A stretch of DNA of 64,000 nt from Gluconacetobacter sacchari (lineage in GTDB: Bacteria; Pseudomonadota; Alphaproteobacteria; Acetobacterales; Acetobacteraceae). The stretch spans positions 24,275 through 88,274 of the forward strand of contig NZ_JABEQJ010000020.1 in assembly GCF_014174255.1 (NCBI RefSeq). Reading direction: 5' to 3'. Position numbers and translations under genes: made by a program. The notes below the pieces were generated by a model. The model was given only the letters and a program-made list of their open reading frames with translations, searched no databases and was not told the origin of the DNA. Shown here one piece after another: positions 19,798-29,794 of the stretch; the stretch's first letter is position 1, and the number at the start of each line of letters is the position of its first letter.

Positions 19798-20991
19798 ATG
19801 ACGGAGCCCGCCGGCCAGCCCACGATCCTCTTCGTCGACGACGATACCGACATCCAGTCCGCCGCCCGCCTCCTGCTGACGCGGCGCGGCTTCCGCGTCC
19901 TGGCGGCCCACGACGCGGCCGAGGCCCTGACCCGCGTCGCCGCCGACCGGATCGACCTGGTGCTGCTGGACCTCAACTACGCGCCGGGCGCCACCACCGG
20001 GGCCGAGGGCCTGGCCCTGCTGCGCGACCTGCACGCGCTCCGCCCCACCCTGCCCGTCATCGTGGTGACGGGCCATAGCGGGGTCGCCATCGCCGTCGCC
20101 GCGATGCGCGAGGGCGCGACCGATTTCGTCATGAAGCCATGGCACAACGAACGGCTGGTGGCCCTGCTGCACGACACGCTGGACCGCCGGCGGCACGAGG
20201 CCCGGCCGGATACCGAGGCCGCCGAGCCGGTCCTGATCGCGGTCTCCGACCCGATGCGCGCCGCCGTCGCCCTCGCCGACCGCATCGCGCCGACCCGCGC
20301 GCACATGCTGCTGTCCGGTCCGCCCGGCAGCGGCAAGACGATGCTGGCCCGCCGGATCCACGCGCGCTCGGGCGACGCCGCCCCCCCGATGATCCTCGAT
20401 GCGGAGGGCCTGTCCGCCCTGCCCGCCGAGCGCGGCACCTGGGTCCTGCGCGCGATCGAATCCCTGGCACCGCCCCTCCAGCGCCTGCTGGCCGACCGGC
20501 TGGACGCGGCCGCCCCGCCGCGCGTCCTGGCCCTGTCGTCCGTGGGCGCGGACGACCTCGCGACGCGCCTGCCGCCCCGCCTGTGGCTGCCCCTCGGGGC
20601 GGTGCGCGTCACCCTGCCGCCGCTGGCCGCGCGCCCCGACGACATTCCGGCCCTCGCGGCCCATTTCCTGCATTATTTCGCCGCCCGCCACGGCCTCGCC
20701 GCGCCGGCGCTCGACCAGCCCGCGCTCGACGCGCTTTGCCTGCGCCCCTGGCCGCAGAATGTCCGCGAACTGCGCGCGGCGATGGAGCGGATGGTGATCC
20801 TGGGCGACACCACGGCGCCCCCGTCCCCCGACGGCGACCGCGCGCCCGACACCCCCACCCTGGCCCAGTCCGAACGGACGCTGATCGAGGCCGCCCTGCG
20901 CCGGCACGGCTTCAACGTCTCCCACGCGGCGCGCGACCTCGGCCTCACCCGCCCCGCGCTCTATCGCCGCATGGCGCGCTACGGGCTGTAG
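19798..20991 (+). CDS. NtrC-like response regulator with shortened AAA+ domain
   Basis: 397 residues. The receiver domain covers 1-125, with acidic pair DDD at 14-16, phospho-acceptor D58 (LVLLDLNY) and K113. An AAA+-like region covers about 145-330 with Walker A GPPGSGKT (174-181), and a Fis-type helix-turn-helix is at the C-terminus (NVSHAARDLGLTRPALYRRM). The GAFTGA loop needed to contact sigma-54 is absent, and the AAA region is roughly 60 residues shorter than usual with no clear Walker B. It probably binds DNA as a phosphorylation-controlled dimer without remodelling sigma-54 (inference). The histidine kinase gene starts immediately after its stop. Confidence 0.87.
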   Translation: MTEPAGQPTILFVDDDTDIQSAARLLLTRRGFRVLAAHDAAEALTRVAADRIDLVLLDLNYAPGATTGAEGLALLRDLHALRPTLPVIVVTGHSGVAIAVAAMREGATDFVMKPWHNERLVALLHDTLDRRRHEARPDTEAAEPVLIAVSDPMRAAVALADRIAPTRAHMLLSGPPGSGKTMLARRIHARSGDAAPPMILDAEGLSALPAERGTWVLRAIESLAPPLQRLLADRLDAAAPPRVLALSSVGADDLATRLPPRLWLPLGAVRVTLPPLAARPDDIPALAAHFLHYFAARHGLAAPALDQPALDALCLRPWPQNVRELRAAMERMVILGDTTAPPSPDGDRAPDTPTLAQSERTLIEAALRRHGFNVSHAARDLGLTRPALYRRMARYGL

Positions 20992-22203
20992 ATGCGCGTC
21001 ATCCGCAGCTTCGTCCTCTGCATCGTCCTGGTGGCGGCCGCCTGCCTGCTGGCGCCCCGCGCGCTGGCGGCGGGCTTCTATGCCAGCACCGCCCTGCTGG
21101 TCCTGGTCGCCTGCGCGGCCATCCTCGCCCATCTGGGCACGCTGACCTCGCTGCTCCGGCGGCCGGTGCGCGTCGAGACCGCGATCGTCCGCCCGGCCGA
21201 CCGCGAGCGTCTGCGCAACCGGGCCCTGCTGGACCACGCCCCCATTCCGCTCCTCTACCGCACCGGCGACGGCGTGCTCCACGCCGCCAACCGCGCCGCC
21301 CGGCGCCTGTTCGCCACCGAGGACCGGCTGCCCGCCGCCGCCGCCACCCTGCTGGGCACCCTGTCGCCCGAACGCCGCGTCCTGCGCATGCCCACCGTGC
21401 CGGAGGCCCCGCCCCGCACCTTCGCCCTGGCGGTCGCGCAGGGCGGCGGCGCGGGCGGCGTCACGCATTTCCTGGCCCTGACCGATATCGAGGCGGAACT
21501 GAACGCCGCCGACGCGCGCACCCTGCGCGACCTGCTCCAGATCCTCGGCCACGAGATCATGAATTCCCTCACCCCGATCGTCTCGTTGGCCGAAACCGCG
21601 CACGAAATCACCGAGCACCCGCTGGACCCGGCGGCGGCCGAGACGATCCGCGAGGCCCTGGCCACCATCCTGCGCCGCACGCGCGGCCTCGACCGCTTCG
21701 TGCAGGGCTATCGCGACCTCGCCCGCCTGCCGCCCCCCGACCCGCGCCCGACCGACCTGCACGACCTGCTGCGCGCGCTCGGCACGCTGTTCGACGCCCG
21801 CTGGACCGGCCGCGTCCAGCTCGAAACCACCCTCCCCCCCCAGCGCGTCATCGTCCGCCTGGACGCGGCGCAGATGGAACAGGCGCTGCTGAATCTCCTC
21901 AACAACGCCGCCGAAGCCGCCCTCGCCGCCACCGGCGACGCCACCGCCCCCGACCCCACCGTCTGGCTCCAGGGCCACGCCACCTCGACGGGCATGCTGA
22001 TCGCCGTCCGCGACAACGGCCCCGGCATCCCGGACGCCTACCGCGAGGCGATCTTCCGCCCGTTCTTCTCGCTGAAGCCCGACGGCAGCGGCATCGGGCT
22101 CAGCCTCGCCCGCCAGATCGCCCTCGCCCACGGCGGCTCGCTCACCCTCGAACCCGCCCGCCCCGACACCAGATGGCGCACCGCCTTCCTGCTGAGTTTA
22201 TGA
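20992..22203 (+). CDS. Sensor histidine kinase (NtrY-like)
   Basis: 403 residues with two N-terminal membrane helices (about 3-25 and 28-50) and almost no periplasmic loop. A PAS-like region covers about 70-165. The kinase core has the H-box LGHEIMNSLTPI (H187), N-box EQALLNLLNNAAEAAL, G1 DNGPGIP and G2 GSGIGLSLARQIA. The H-box with MNSLTPI is typical of the NtrY/AtoS-like kinases that partner NtrC-type regulators. The ATG directly abuts the stop of the response regulator, so the two are translated together. The near absence of a sensing loop suggests that it senses membrane or cytoplasmic signals, perhaps the load on the efflux system (inference). Confidence 0.9.
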   Translation: MRVIRSFVLCIVLVAAACLLAPRALAAGFYASTALLVLVACAAILAHLGTLTSLLRRPVRVETAIVRPADRERLRNRALLDHAPIPLLYRTGDGVLHAANRAARRLFATEDRLPAAAATLLGTLSPERRVLRMPTVPEAPPRTFALAVAQGGGAGGVTHFLALTDIEAELNAADARTLRDLLQILGHEIMNSLTPIVSLAETAHEITEHPLDPAAAETIREALATILRRTRGLDRFVQGYRDLARLPPPDPRPTDLHDLLRALGTLFDARWTGRVQLETTLPPQRVIVRLDAAQMEQALLNLLNNAAEAALAATGDATAPDPTVWLQGHATSTGMLIAVRDNGPGIPDAYREAIFRPFFSLKPDGSGIGLSLARQIALAHGGSLTLEPARPDTRWRTAFLLSL

Positions 22204-22401
22204 CGCTCTCGCAGGCCGGGGCGCGCCGGCAGCCGCATCCTTCGCATCGTCAGAACCACAGCAGAATGCCCAACGCGGCGTTCTGGAGATGCTACAGCTC
22301 GGGCGAAATTCTCCGGCCCATCATGTTCATCATAGCGCCTTCTCACGGATGGTGAGCCGCCGGGAAACCCGAGACGCGCCAATAGGATAATCGCCATCTC
22401 A

Positions 22402-24945
22402 CTAAATGGTCAGATCTCCCTCAAACGCCATATCGCGCGAAGAAAAACCGAGATAAATTTTGTAGTCGCCTCTTATTTTCCTCCAGGCATGTGTACCATC
22501 ATCCCACTTTTGAAACATGCTTCCAGACAATGGCATGAGCATATGCCGAGACTGTCCCGGCCGCAAAGATGACTTGATGAATGTCTTCAATTGTCGCGGG
22601 GGCTCCCCGGCTCCCTCCGGAAATCCGACGTAAAGCTGGATGACTGCATCACCGGGCCTTTTTCCAATATTCTTCAGGTCGAACGAGACAGAATCCGTCT
22701 CCAATTTCACGTGCGATATCGCAAAGCTGGTATAGGTGAGCCCAAAGCCGAACGGATAGGCCGCCAGTTGGCGATGTTCATCATAATAGCGATAGCCGAC
22801 CATGATGCCCTCATCGTATTTCACATCCATCCTTCTGTCTGGCATCTGCTGCCGGAATGTCGAAACAACACCCTGCGACGCATCCGCCGGAAACGTCAGC
22901 GGCAGATGACCAGACGGATTGGCGCGGCCGAACAGGATATCGGCGATCGCGTCCCCGTTCCTCTCCCCACCATACCAGGCTTCCAGAATGCCGGCGACCT
23001 TGTTCCTCCATGGCGTCAGCACGGCGGCGACGGTGTCCATCACCACGACGGTGCGCGGGTTGGCCTCGGCCACCGCGGTAATCAGGGCGTCCTGATCCCC
23101 CGGAAGGCCCAGCCCGCTGCGGTCGGCCCCTTCCGAAACCTCGTCATTGACGAACACGATCGCCATGTCGGCCTTCCGTGCCGCGGCCACCGCGGCAGCA
23201 CGGATCGAGGAAGGGGGCGCCCAGCCCAGTGCGAGCTTCAGCGGCAGGATCGCGCTCGTCGGGTCGTATATCACAGTCAAATGAGTCCGCCGACCTTTCG
23301 CCAATACGACTTCACCGTGAGAAACGGCGTTGAATTCCTCCTTCTGAAAAGAAACGACTTCCTTGTCATCGACCAGGAGCTTCGCCGCCCCGCCCCCCGC
23401 AAGCGAGAAACGATACACGCCACCTTCATCCGGCGTGACGAAACCATCCCAGCGAAGAATGCGGCCGTGCCGGAGCACCGACAGGTCGCCGATATCCTTC
23501 ACATGCGCCCAAGTCGGCGGAGCCGCCTGGCCAGCCTGGTCCTGCACGCTCATTCTCCACCCCTGCACCTCATGCGCCTCATCCCAGACCAGGCGCAAGG
23601 GCAACGGCGGCAGAGGTCGAACCCCTTCGGTTCCCTTCTGGAAGACGACCTCCCGATTCCGGCCGGCCAGCCGCCTGATGGCCTGTAGCGGTGTTACCGC
23701 CACATGGGCAGGATCTTCCGGCACGAACCCGCCATAAGGCTCCGTGATCTTCCGCTGATCATCCGCGTCCGGCCCAATAATCGCAAGGCGCCTGATATCG
23801 TCGCCAATGGGCAGGGTCTCATGCGCGTTCCTCAGCAGCACGATCCCCGCCAGGGCAAAATCCCGCGCCGCGTCGGAATGCCGCTGTGACCGCACGTCGG
23901 CGGCCGAACGATCGACGGATGCATCCTCGACGCCGATGCGCCGCATGGCATTCAGCACATGCCCGACCATACGATTCACATCGGCCACGTCCACGGCACC
24001 CTGCTTCAGGGCCTGAACAAGGGGCGCCCCGTAATAATCCGGCAGTCCATATGGATTTTTTCCGCCAGGCATCAACTGGTCCGCGCCAGCCTTGATCGAC
24101 GCAACGGTACTGCGCCCTGCAAACAGCCAGTCGGAAGTCACAAACCCGCCGAAATGCCACTCATCGCGCAGAATCCGCAACAGGTTCCGATTCTCGCAGG
24201 CATATTGACCGTTCACCCGATTATAGGCGCACATGATCGAGCCGGCCTGCGCATCCTGCACGACAGCCTTGAAGGCGGGCAGATAAATCTCCCGCAGAGC
24301 CCGCTCGGAAACGACGGCATTCATCGCCTTCCAGTCGGGCGCATCACCAAATCGATCGGTCTCCTGATTGTTCGCGGCAAAGTGCTTCGGCATCGCAATG
24401 ACATGCCGGGATTGAACCCCCTTCACGATCGCAACGCCCAGCGCACTCGTCAGAACCGGATCTTCGCCCAGCGTTTCGGCCGCCCGCCCCCATAATGGAT
24501 TGCGCAGGATGTTGATCGTGGGAAGAAGCGCGACATTTCTCCCCTTGCCGCTCTGCTCCTCGGCCTGAACCGCGCCATAACGCACGGCCAGCGCCGTATC
24601 CCAGCTTGCGCCGATCGCGATCGGCGCGGGAAATACCGTGACCGATTTCAGTCCATTGCCCACGCCCGCCGGGCCGTCGCCCATGCATAGCGCGGGAATG
24701 CCCAACCGGGGTACACCGAGCGTATAGCCGACACAACGCGCATCGGACCGCCCGCCGCCATCCAGCAGCCCCAGCTTCTCCGCCAGGGTCATCCGGCTGA
24801 TCACCGTCTCGATCGCCGCACCGGATAGCACACCCCCGCTGCCGACCGCGTCCTCCGCAGCCGCCGCTCCACCTGCCACACCGACCAGAAGCGCCAGCCC
24901 CGCAAGACTTCCGGCGAAAGTATTGATTATTCCGATTCCGGTCAC
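22402..24945 (-). CDS. GH3 beta-glucosidase with PA14 domain, exported
   Basis: 847 residues. The start is placed at the GTG that overlaps the stop of the MFS gene (GTGA), which directly precedes a good signal peptide (FAGSLAGLALLVGVAGGAAAA). The GH3 N-terminal domain has KHFAANNQETDR and the nucleophile Asp in GFVTSDW (near residue 272). A PA14 domain is inserted at about 450-577 (RWDGFVTPDEGGVYRFSL), followed by the C-terminal GH3 domain and a fibronectin-III-like end (GFGLTYTSFAISHVKL). It should hydrolyse beta-glucosides in the periplasm. With the TonB receptor and MFS permease it forms a glycoside utilisation operon. Confidence 0.9.
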   Translation of the reverse strand: MTGIGIINTFAGSLAGLALLVGVAGGAAAAEDAVGSGGVLSGAAIETVISRMTLAEKLGLLDGGGRSDARCVGYTLGVPRLGIPALCMGDGPAGVGNGLKSVTVFPAPIAIGASWDTALAVRYGAVQAEEQSGKGRNVALLPTINILRNPLWGRAAETLGEDPVLTSALGVAIVKGVQSRHVIAMPKHFAANNQETDRFGDAPDWKAMNAVVSERALREIYLPAFKAVVQDAQAGSIMCAYNRVNGQYACENRNLLRILRDEWHFGGFVTSDWLFAGRSTVASIKAGADQLMPGGKNPYGLPDYYGAPLVQALKQGAVDVADVNRMVGHVLNAMRRIGVEDASVDRSAADVRSQRHSDAARDFALAGIVLLRNAHETLPIGDDIRRLAIIGPDADDQRKITEPYGGFVPEDPAHVAVTPLQAIRRLAGRNREVVFQKGTEGVRPLPPLPLRLVWDEAHEVQGWRMSVQDQAGQAAPPTWAHVKDIGDLSVLRHGRILRWDGFVTPDEGGVYRFSLAGGGAAKLLVDDKEVVSFQKEEFNAVSHGEVVLAKGRRTHLTVIYDPTSAILPLKLALGWAPPSSIRAAAVAAARKADMAIVFVNDEVSEGADRSGLGLPGDQDALITAVAEANPRTVVVMDTVAAVLTPWRNKVAGILEAWYGGERNGDAIADILFGRANPSGHLPLTFPADASQGVVSTFRQQMPDRRMDVKYDEGIMVGYRYYDEHRQLAAYPFGFGLTYTSFAISHVKLETDSVSFDLKNIGKRPGDAVIQLYVGFPEGAGEPPRQLKTFIKSSLRPGQSRHMLMPLSGSMFQKWDDGTHAWRKIRGDYKIYLGFSSRDMAFEGDLTI

Positions 24946-26219
24946 GACTCGACTATCGACCTCCCTTGAATTGAAGCCTTCCCCGCCACCGAACGCGACA
25001 AGGGCAAAAGCAACGTCGCCGAACAGATTGCGGCGGCCGCCACCACGATACAGAGGGCATTCAGGGTGGCGCCATGCGCCAGACGGGCCTGCACGACAGG
25101 CACAAGAAGCGGCCCGGCACTCGCCCCCACCAGCACATTGAGAAAGAAACTGATCGAGGTCATCATGCCTCGCCCGTCGGCCGGCCCGAACTGCAGGATC
25201 AGGTTCAGCCCGATCGTGGAACACGCCCCGGCGATGGCGATAATCACCGTGATCATCAATAACGTCAGCGGATACCCTATCTGCCCGATCATCAGGCAGG
25301 GTAGAATAAGCACGCACAAAAGTGCCAAAACGATGCGGAGTACCCCACGGGGGCGGCCCATTTTCGTATAGCGGTCGCTCACCATACCGCCGAATGTCAC
25401 ACCACCCAGACCGCCCGCTATCATGAACCAGCCCAGAACCTCCCCGACACGCGCCGGCGACAGGCCGAACATATTCTCGACGGCATAAGGAGCCCACGCC
25501 CCGACCGCGTTATCGATGACGGACAGGATTGCAACGGCAAGACACAACCGCGCCAGCCTCGACAGCGTCTCCCTCCCTCCGCCATCCCGCCCGACGGTCT
25601 CCCGAGCGGGCCCGCCCCGTTTCCGTGCCGGTTCCGCGAAGGAAACGACCGACAGCACAGACATTACGAATCCGACGCAACCAAGAAAGACGAAGATCCG
25701 TCGCCATGCGGCAAGATCGGGCATCCACGGCGCAAGCAGAAGATCGCCCAGCGGACCCAGCAGAAGCCCGCCGATGATGATCGATACCCCACCGCCGGCC
25801 ACGATACCGGTAAAGTAGAATCCCATTGCCCGGCCTTGCTGCGGTCCGGGGAAGAGATCGCCGATCAGGGACAATGCCACAGGTGCCAGCGCGGCCTCGC
25901 CACATGCCACGAGAATGCGTCCGGCAAGCATCTGTGGAAAATGGTGGGCAAGGCCGCACAGAATGGTGCCCGCGCTCCACACCGCAATGGCGCCGCAGAG
26001 CAATGGCTTGCGCGGAAGGCGATCGACCATCCAACCGGTCGGCAATCCCATGACGGCATAAACCACGCCGAAGAACGTCCCGATCAGAAGAGCGAACTGA
26101 TAGTTATCAACAGAAAGATCATTTTTTATAAAATCGACGAAAAGGCTCAGAACCTCCCTATCAGTATAGGAAAGAAGCGCGCACATAAAAAGAAAAAACA
26201 GGATAAACAGATTCTTCAT
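24942..26219 (-). CDS. MFS transporter (sugar/anion:cation symporter-like)
   Basis: 425 residues with about 12 membrane helices. The loop 2-3 motif GWMVDRLPRKPLL and GGMVSDRYTKMGRPRG in the second half are the major-facilitator signatures. The gene follows the TonB receptor by 60 bases, and its stop codon overlaps the GTG start of the beta-glucosidase. It therefore likely imports the glycoside or its hydrolysis product across the inner membrane. The sequence style resembles the Spns/ACS-type MFS group, but the substrate is inference from context only. Confidence 0.87.
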   Translation of the reverse strand: MKNLFILFFLFMCALLSYTDREVLSLFVDFIKNDLSVDNYQFALLIGTFFGVVYAVMGLPTGWMVDRLPRKPLLCGAIAVWSAGTILCGLAHHFPQMLAGRILVACGEAALAPVALSLIGDLFPGPQQGRAMGFYFTGIVAGGGVSIIIGGLLLGPLGDLLLAPWMPDLAAWRRIFVFLGCVGFVMSVLSVVSFAEPARKRGGPARETVGRDGGGRETLSRLARLCLAVAILSVIDNAVGAWAPYAVENMFGLSPARVGEVLGWFMIAGGLGGVTFGGMVSDRYTKMGRPRGVLRIVLALLCVLILPCLMIGQIGYPLTLLMITVIIAIAGACSTIGLNLILQFGPADGRGMMTSISFFLNVLVGASAGPLLVPVVQARLAHGATLNALCIVVAAAAICSATLLLPLSRSVAGKASIQGRSIVES

Positions 26220-26279
26220 GCGCTGCGCTTCCAGAAAACATTCGAATACCCGCCGAGGTCCAGCAACCTCAAATTACCC

Positions 26280-28880
26280 TCATAGGGATAGGTTGACACG
26301 ACCGTAATAATATCCGCCGGTCATCGGCACCTGGGCCGACTGGTAATCATAAAGCTGCGCCCCGACATAATTCAAGGAATCCGGCAGTCTCCTCGGCCGG
26401 ACATTGAAGATATTGTTCGCACCGATCGCGATATGCCAGCGTGGCGTGATGCGATAGCCGATCTCGATATCGGTCAGCCAGCGCGGAGTGTTGACGAACT
26501 TACCGAAACAGGTCTGCGAGAACTGCTTGGGACTGCCATCCGGACAGGTCCCCGTGGCCCAGTCCATGTATTGCAGCATCGAAGTCGTTTGCCCGTAGCG
26601 CGTCTGGCGAATGTTGACGTCCCACGGACCATTCGTCCAATAGGCATTCAGAATGATCTTGCTGCGGGGATAGGCCGTCGTAATCGAGGAAATATTCGAC
26701 GCGTTCAGATATTGCGCGACTGCGCCGGTATTCGGGTCCGTATACGTTCCGTTGTGATGCAGCCTCGTGCGGTTAAGGTCGAGCGCCAGGCTCAGATCAA
26801 GGTTGCCATATTGCCGCATGCGCCAGAGATAATCCGCCTTGATATCGAGCCCCTGTGTGCGCGTACTCGCCCCATTCGTAAAGTAATAGGCCGTCACGTC
26901 GGCAGGCAAGACGTTCGAACTCAACAAATACCCCGAGTCCGCCAAGGCATTCATCGCCATGGCACCGTTCACGACGCCACCCTGAACGATACGATCGCGA
27001 ATATTGATCTGGTAGACGTCCGCTTCGACATGGAAGCCATCAACAGGCTCCAGCACGAATCCGGCGCTGACGTTGGTGGAACGCTCTGGCTTTAGCTTCG
27101 ACGCACCCAGGGCCTGAGCGGCAGCGGAGTCGACACTCAGAAGACCACCCGCGCCAGTCGGCCCAACAGTCATCGAACTGTAATGCTGCTCGGCCAGCGT
27201 CGGAGCACGAAACCCGTTGCTGATCGTCCCGCGAATGGAAAAACGACGGGAGACATTGTACCGGGTGGCAACCTTTCCATTCTCCGTATTGCCGACATCC
27301 GTGTAATGCTCGAAACGCCCGCTGAAATCCACATCCCATTTGGGTGTGAAATGGAAATCGCCATCCAGATAGCCGGCCCAGATGTCACGGCTCCAGTTGC
27401 CGGCACTTTGCGGCTGCAGGCCATTGAAGGCGGAAACACCTCCGTCCTCGTACGACGCCGGCTCCCCGGCCTTGATCTGGTAGGTCTCCAGCCGGTGCTC
27501 CGCACCGAAGGCCAACGTCATGGGCACGGCATGCGCGATATTGAACTGACGACGGAAATCCAGGTTGTTGGTCCATTGGGCCATCCGGAACGTCTCCGCC
27601 CGCACCTTGGTCGGCGACCAGCCACACCCCCGCGAGGAATAATAGGCGCTGGAAACCGATGTCGAACATCCGGCCCCTTCCGGACTCAACATGCCGAGAT
27701 TGACGGTGTCCTGATTGTCGATCCGCGTCTGGTCGGCACCATATGTCGTGCTCAGGTCCCAGTTGAATCCCAGGAAATTGTCCCCTTTCAGCCCCAGCGT
27801 GGCCGCATAGTCATTTTCCTCGTTCACCAGAATGGGCGAAAACCCCTCCGGATAGATCGAAGGCGCGGTACTGGGCGTACGGTAATTCTCGAATGCCTCC
27901 GCATGCCGATGCGCATAGGTGATCAGTCCGTAAAACTGGACGCCCGATGCGATCTTCTTCCCGAAATTGATGCTCAGATTCTCGCGCGTTTCCTCCGGCG
28001 TGCTGGTAAAATGGTTGGAATCCCGCGGCGGGTTCGCCGAACCCGTATAGTTCGAACCCGTATAGGCCCCAACAGGCGCCCAATCCAGCAGACGATGGTC
28101 ATACGCTTTCGGAATCATATGATCCGTATGGTAAATCTGCCCACTGATATGCATATAGCCATCTCCCCCAAGGGAAAGGCCACCATCCGCGCCGACCTGA
28201 TATTGCCAACCGTCGCCATTGTAGGCATTGGCCCCCGTCTGGGTCGTCGCCGACATCCCGTGATTTGTCTTTTTCGTAATGATGTTCACGACACCGGCAA
28301 TGGCATCGGAGCCGTAGAGCGCTGCCGCACCATCCTCCAGCACTTCGATATGGTCGATCGCCCCGGCCGGGATCATGTTCAGGTCAACCGGCGTCGATCC
28401 GAAATCCGGCCCCGCATCGGCCGAGATATTGGCCGTGGTATGCCGGCGCTTTCCATCGACCAAAACAAGAACCTCGTTGGGATTCAACCCACGCATACGG
28501 ATCGCCGAGGTCAGGGCACTCGCATTGGTTCCCATCGGGCTGACGTTGATCGACGGATAGACACGCGTCAGCCCGTCGGCCAGATTCAGTTGCCCGGATC
28601 GCTGCAACATGGCTGCCGAGATCACGGTTATCGGACTCGTGCTCTGGCGAGCGGTAACGTTCCGCGCATGCGTTCCGGTCACGATCACCGCTTCCGGCGG
28701 CTCGGCGCGCGCGGTCACCTTCGGGGGCATGGCCCGGTGCGCCGTCGCCTTGACGACCGCTCCACGTCGACCGCCATGCGCCGATGTCGACGGCTTCACA
28801 TCGTTCGGATTGGCCAGCGCAGGCGTCACCGCCACAGGCGTCAGAATACAGGCAGCCAGAAGGCCATAGCGGAATTGCAT
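26280..28880 (-). CDS. TonB-dependent outer membrane receptor
   Basis: 866 residues with a signal peptide (YGLLAACILTPVAVTPALA). The plug domain covers about 70-210 (PITVISAAMLQRSGQLNLAD, then VEVLEDGAAALYGSDAIAGV-like sequence) and a 22-strand-type barrel follows, ending with the aromatic C-terminal residue pattern of outer-membrane proteins (YYYGRVNLSL). It should import a ligand energised by TonB-ExbBD. Its operon partners are an MFS permease and a GH3 enzyme, so the ligand may be an oligosaccharide or glycoside instead of a siderophore (inference). The gene begins 86 bases after the Lrp-type regulator on the same strand. Confidence 0.9.
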   Translation of the reverse strand: MQFRYGLLAACILTPVAVTPALANPNDVKPSTSAHGGRRGAVVKATAHRAMPPKVTARAEPPEAVIVTGTHARNVTARQSTSPITVISAAMLQRSGQLNLADGLTRVYPSINVSPMGTNASALTSAIRMRGLNPNEVLVLVDGKRRHTTANISADAGPDFGSTPVDLNMIPAGAIDHIEVLEDGAAALYGSDAIAGVVNIITKKTNHGMSATTQTGANAYNGDGWQYQVGADGGLSLGGDGYMHISGQIYHTDHMIPKAYDHRLLDWAPVGAYTGSNYTGSANPPRDSNHFTSTPEETRENLSINFGKKIASGVQFYGLITYAHRHAEAFENYRTPSTAPSIYPEGFSPILVNEENDYAATLGLKGDNFLGFNWDLSTTYGADQTRIDNQDTVNLGMLSPEGAGCSTSVSSAYYSSRGCGWSPTKVRAETFRMAQWTNNLDFRRQFNIAHAVPMTLAFGAEHRLETYQIKAGEPASYEDGGVSAFNGLQPQSAGNWSRDIWAGYLDGDFHFTPKWDVDFSGRFEHYTDVGNTENGKVATRYNVSRRFSIRGTISNGFRAPTLAEQHYSSMTVGPTGAGGLLSVDSAAAQALGASKLKPERSTNVSAGFVLEPVDGFHVEADVYQINIRDRIVQGGVVNGAMAMNALADSGYLLSSNVLPADVTAYYFTNGASTRTQGLDIKADYLWRMRQYGNLDLSLALDLNRTRLHHNGTYTDPNTGAVAQYLNASNISSITTAYPRSKIILNAYWTNGPWDVNIRQTRYGQTTSMLQYMDWATGTCPDGSPKQFSQTCFGKFVNTPRWLTDIEIGYRITPRWHIAIGANNIFNVRPRRLPDSLNYVGAQLYDYQSAQVPMTGGYYYGRVNLSL

Positions 28881-28966
28881 CGATAGAACCCCTATTCGAT
28901 TATCTCATTTCTGTTTCGCATCTATTTCGTCCGCACAGATGTCCAAACAAGACGGATATGTTCGGA

Positions 28967-29428
28967 TCAAACGTAATTCAGAGGCAGGGCCGTGGTATTC
29001 TTCACACTTCCCAGAATGATGTGCGACGTTATGGACCCGATATCCGACAAGGACAGAAGCCTGTGCGACAGGAATTCTCTATACGCCTTCAAATCCCTGA
29101 CCTGTACCATAAGAATGAAATCAAGTGATCCCGTTATATAATGGCAGGACAGGACTTCCTTCAAATTCTCCATATGTCTACGGAACCTCTCCTCCACTTC
29201 CTGGGAGTGGGAATTCAATTTTACGATAATGAACGATGAGACTCCAAGATTGACCTTCTCCGGATTGAGAATCGCAACAACCCGCGCGATATACCCCTCC
29301 TCACGTAAACGCTGAAGACGACGCGAGCATTGCGAACTCGACAGATTTACGATCGCGCTGAGTTCAGTAAGGCTGATATCACCCTTCTCCTGGAGGGCCG
29401 AGAGGATCGCCCGATCAAAATTATCCAT
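28967..29428 (-). CDS. Lrp/AsnC-family transcriptional regulator
   Basis: 153 residues. The N-terminal helix-turn-helix (DNFDRAILSALQEKGDISLT, with SSQCSRRLQRLREEGYI as recognition helix) is followed by the RAM ligand-binding domain from about residue 65. This is the normal length for the family. It is divergent from the aminotransferase at 29795 and also lies just upstream of the TonB receptor on its own strand, so it may control both. Lrp/AsnC proteins usually bind amino acids, which fits the aminotransferase. A near-perfect palindrome in the shared intergenic region is a candidate binding site. Confidence 0.9.
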   Translation of the reverse strand: MDNFDRAILSALQEKGDISLTELSAIVNLSSSQCSRRLQRLREEGYIARVVAILNPEKVNLGVSSFIIVKLNSHSQEVEERFRRHMENLKEVLSCHYITGSLDFILMVQVRDLKAYREFLSHRLLSLSDIGSITSHIILGSVKNTTALPLNYV

Positions 29429-29794
29429 TCCGTTTCACGCCCTCGTCGTGATGCGATCGAACCAAATCCACTTATCAGCGCCGGATTTCCTCTTTCATAA
29501 GCCATATCCCGTTCCAAAACCATAACGAAAATATGCGTTCATCGAAATTTACAAGGAACGTGCATGTTCCTTTCTAAAATAGGCACTCCATGCAAATTCC
29601 TTTCTTCCACGATGGAATATGAACATGAAACGCTTCGAAAGCATCATCCGATGCAAGAACCATGCAATTCCCACATCTTCCATATCCAGTTCTCTCCATG
29701 CTATTTCACTGTTCGAAAGAAAAGAGAAATTGAGATTCCTTTTTACAACGCATGGATTCAGCCATATTCCTGGTTGCATGACGAGAGCAGAAAC
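29429..29794. promoter_or_regulatory. AT-rich intergenic region with palindrome, Lrp/aminotransferase
   Basis: A 366-base region without a gene, clearly more AT-rich than the rest of the window. It holds a 20-base near-perfect palindrome at 29553-29572 (arms AAGGAAC and GTTCCTT) and further partial copies of the same words downstream (ATGCAAATTCCTTTC near 29590, CCATGCAATTCCC near 29660). These are candidate Lrp operators. The frame of the aminotransferase is open upstream here but shows no coding character. Confidence 0.45.

Noticed and set aside
22204..22401. Gap between the histidine kinase and the beta-glucosidase
   Set aside because: No gene, terminator with T-run or repeat could be supported.
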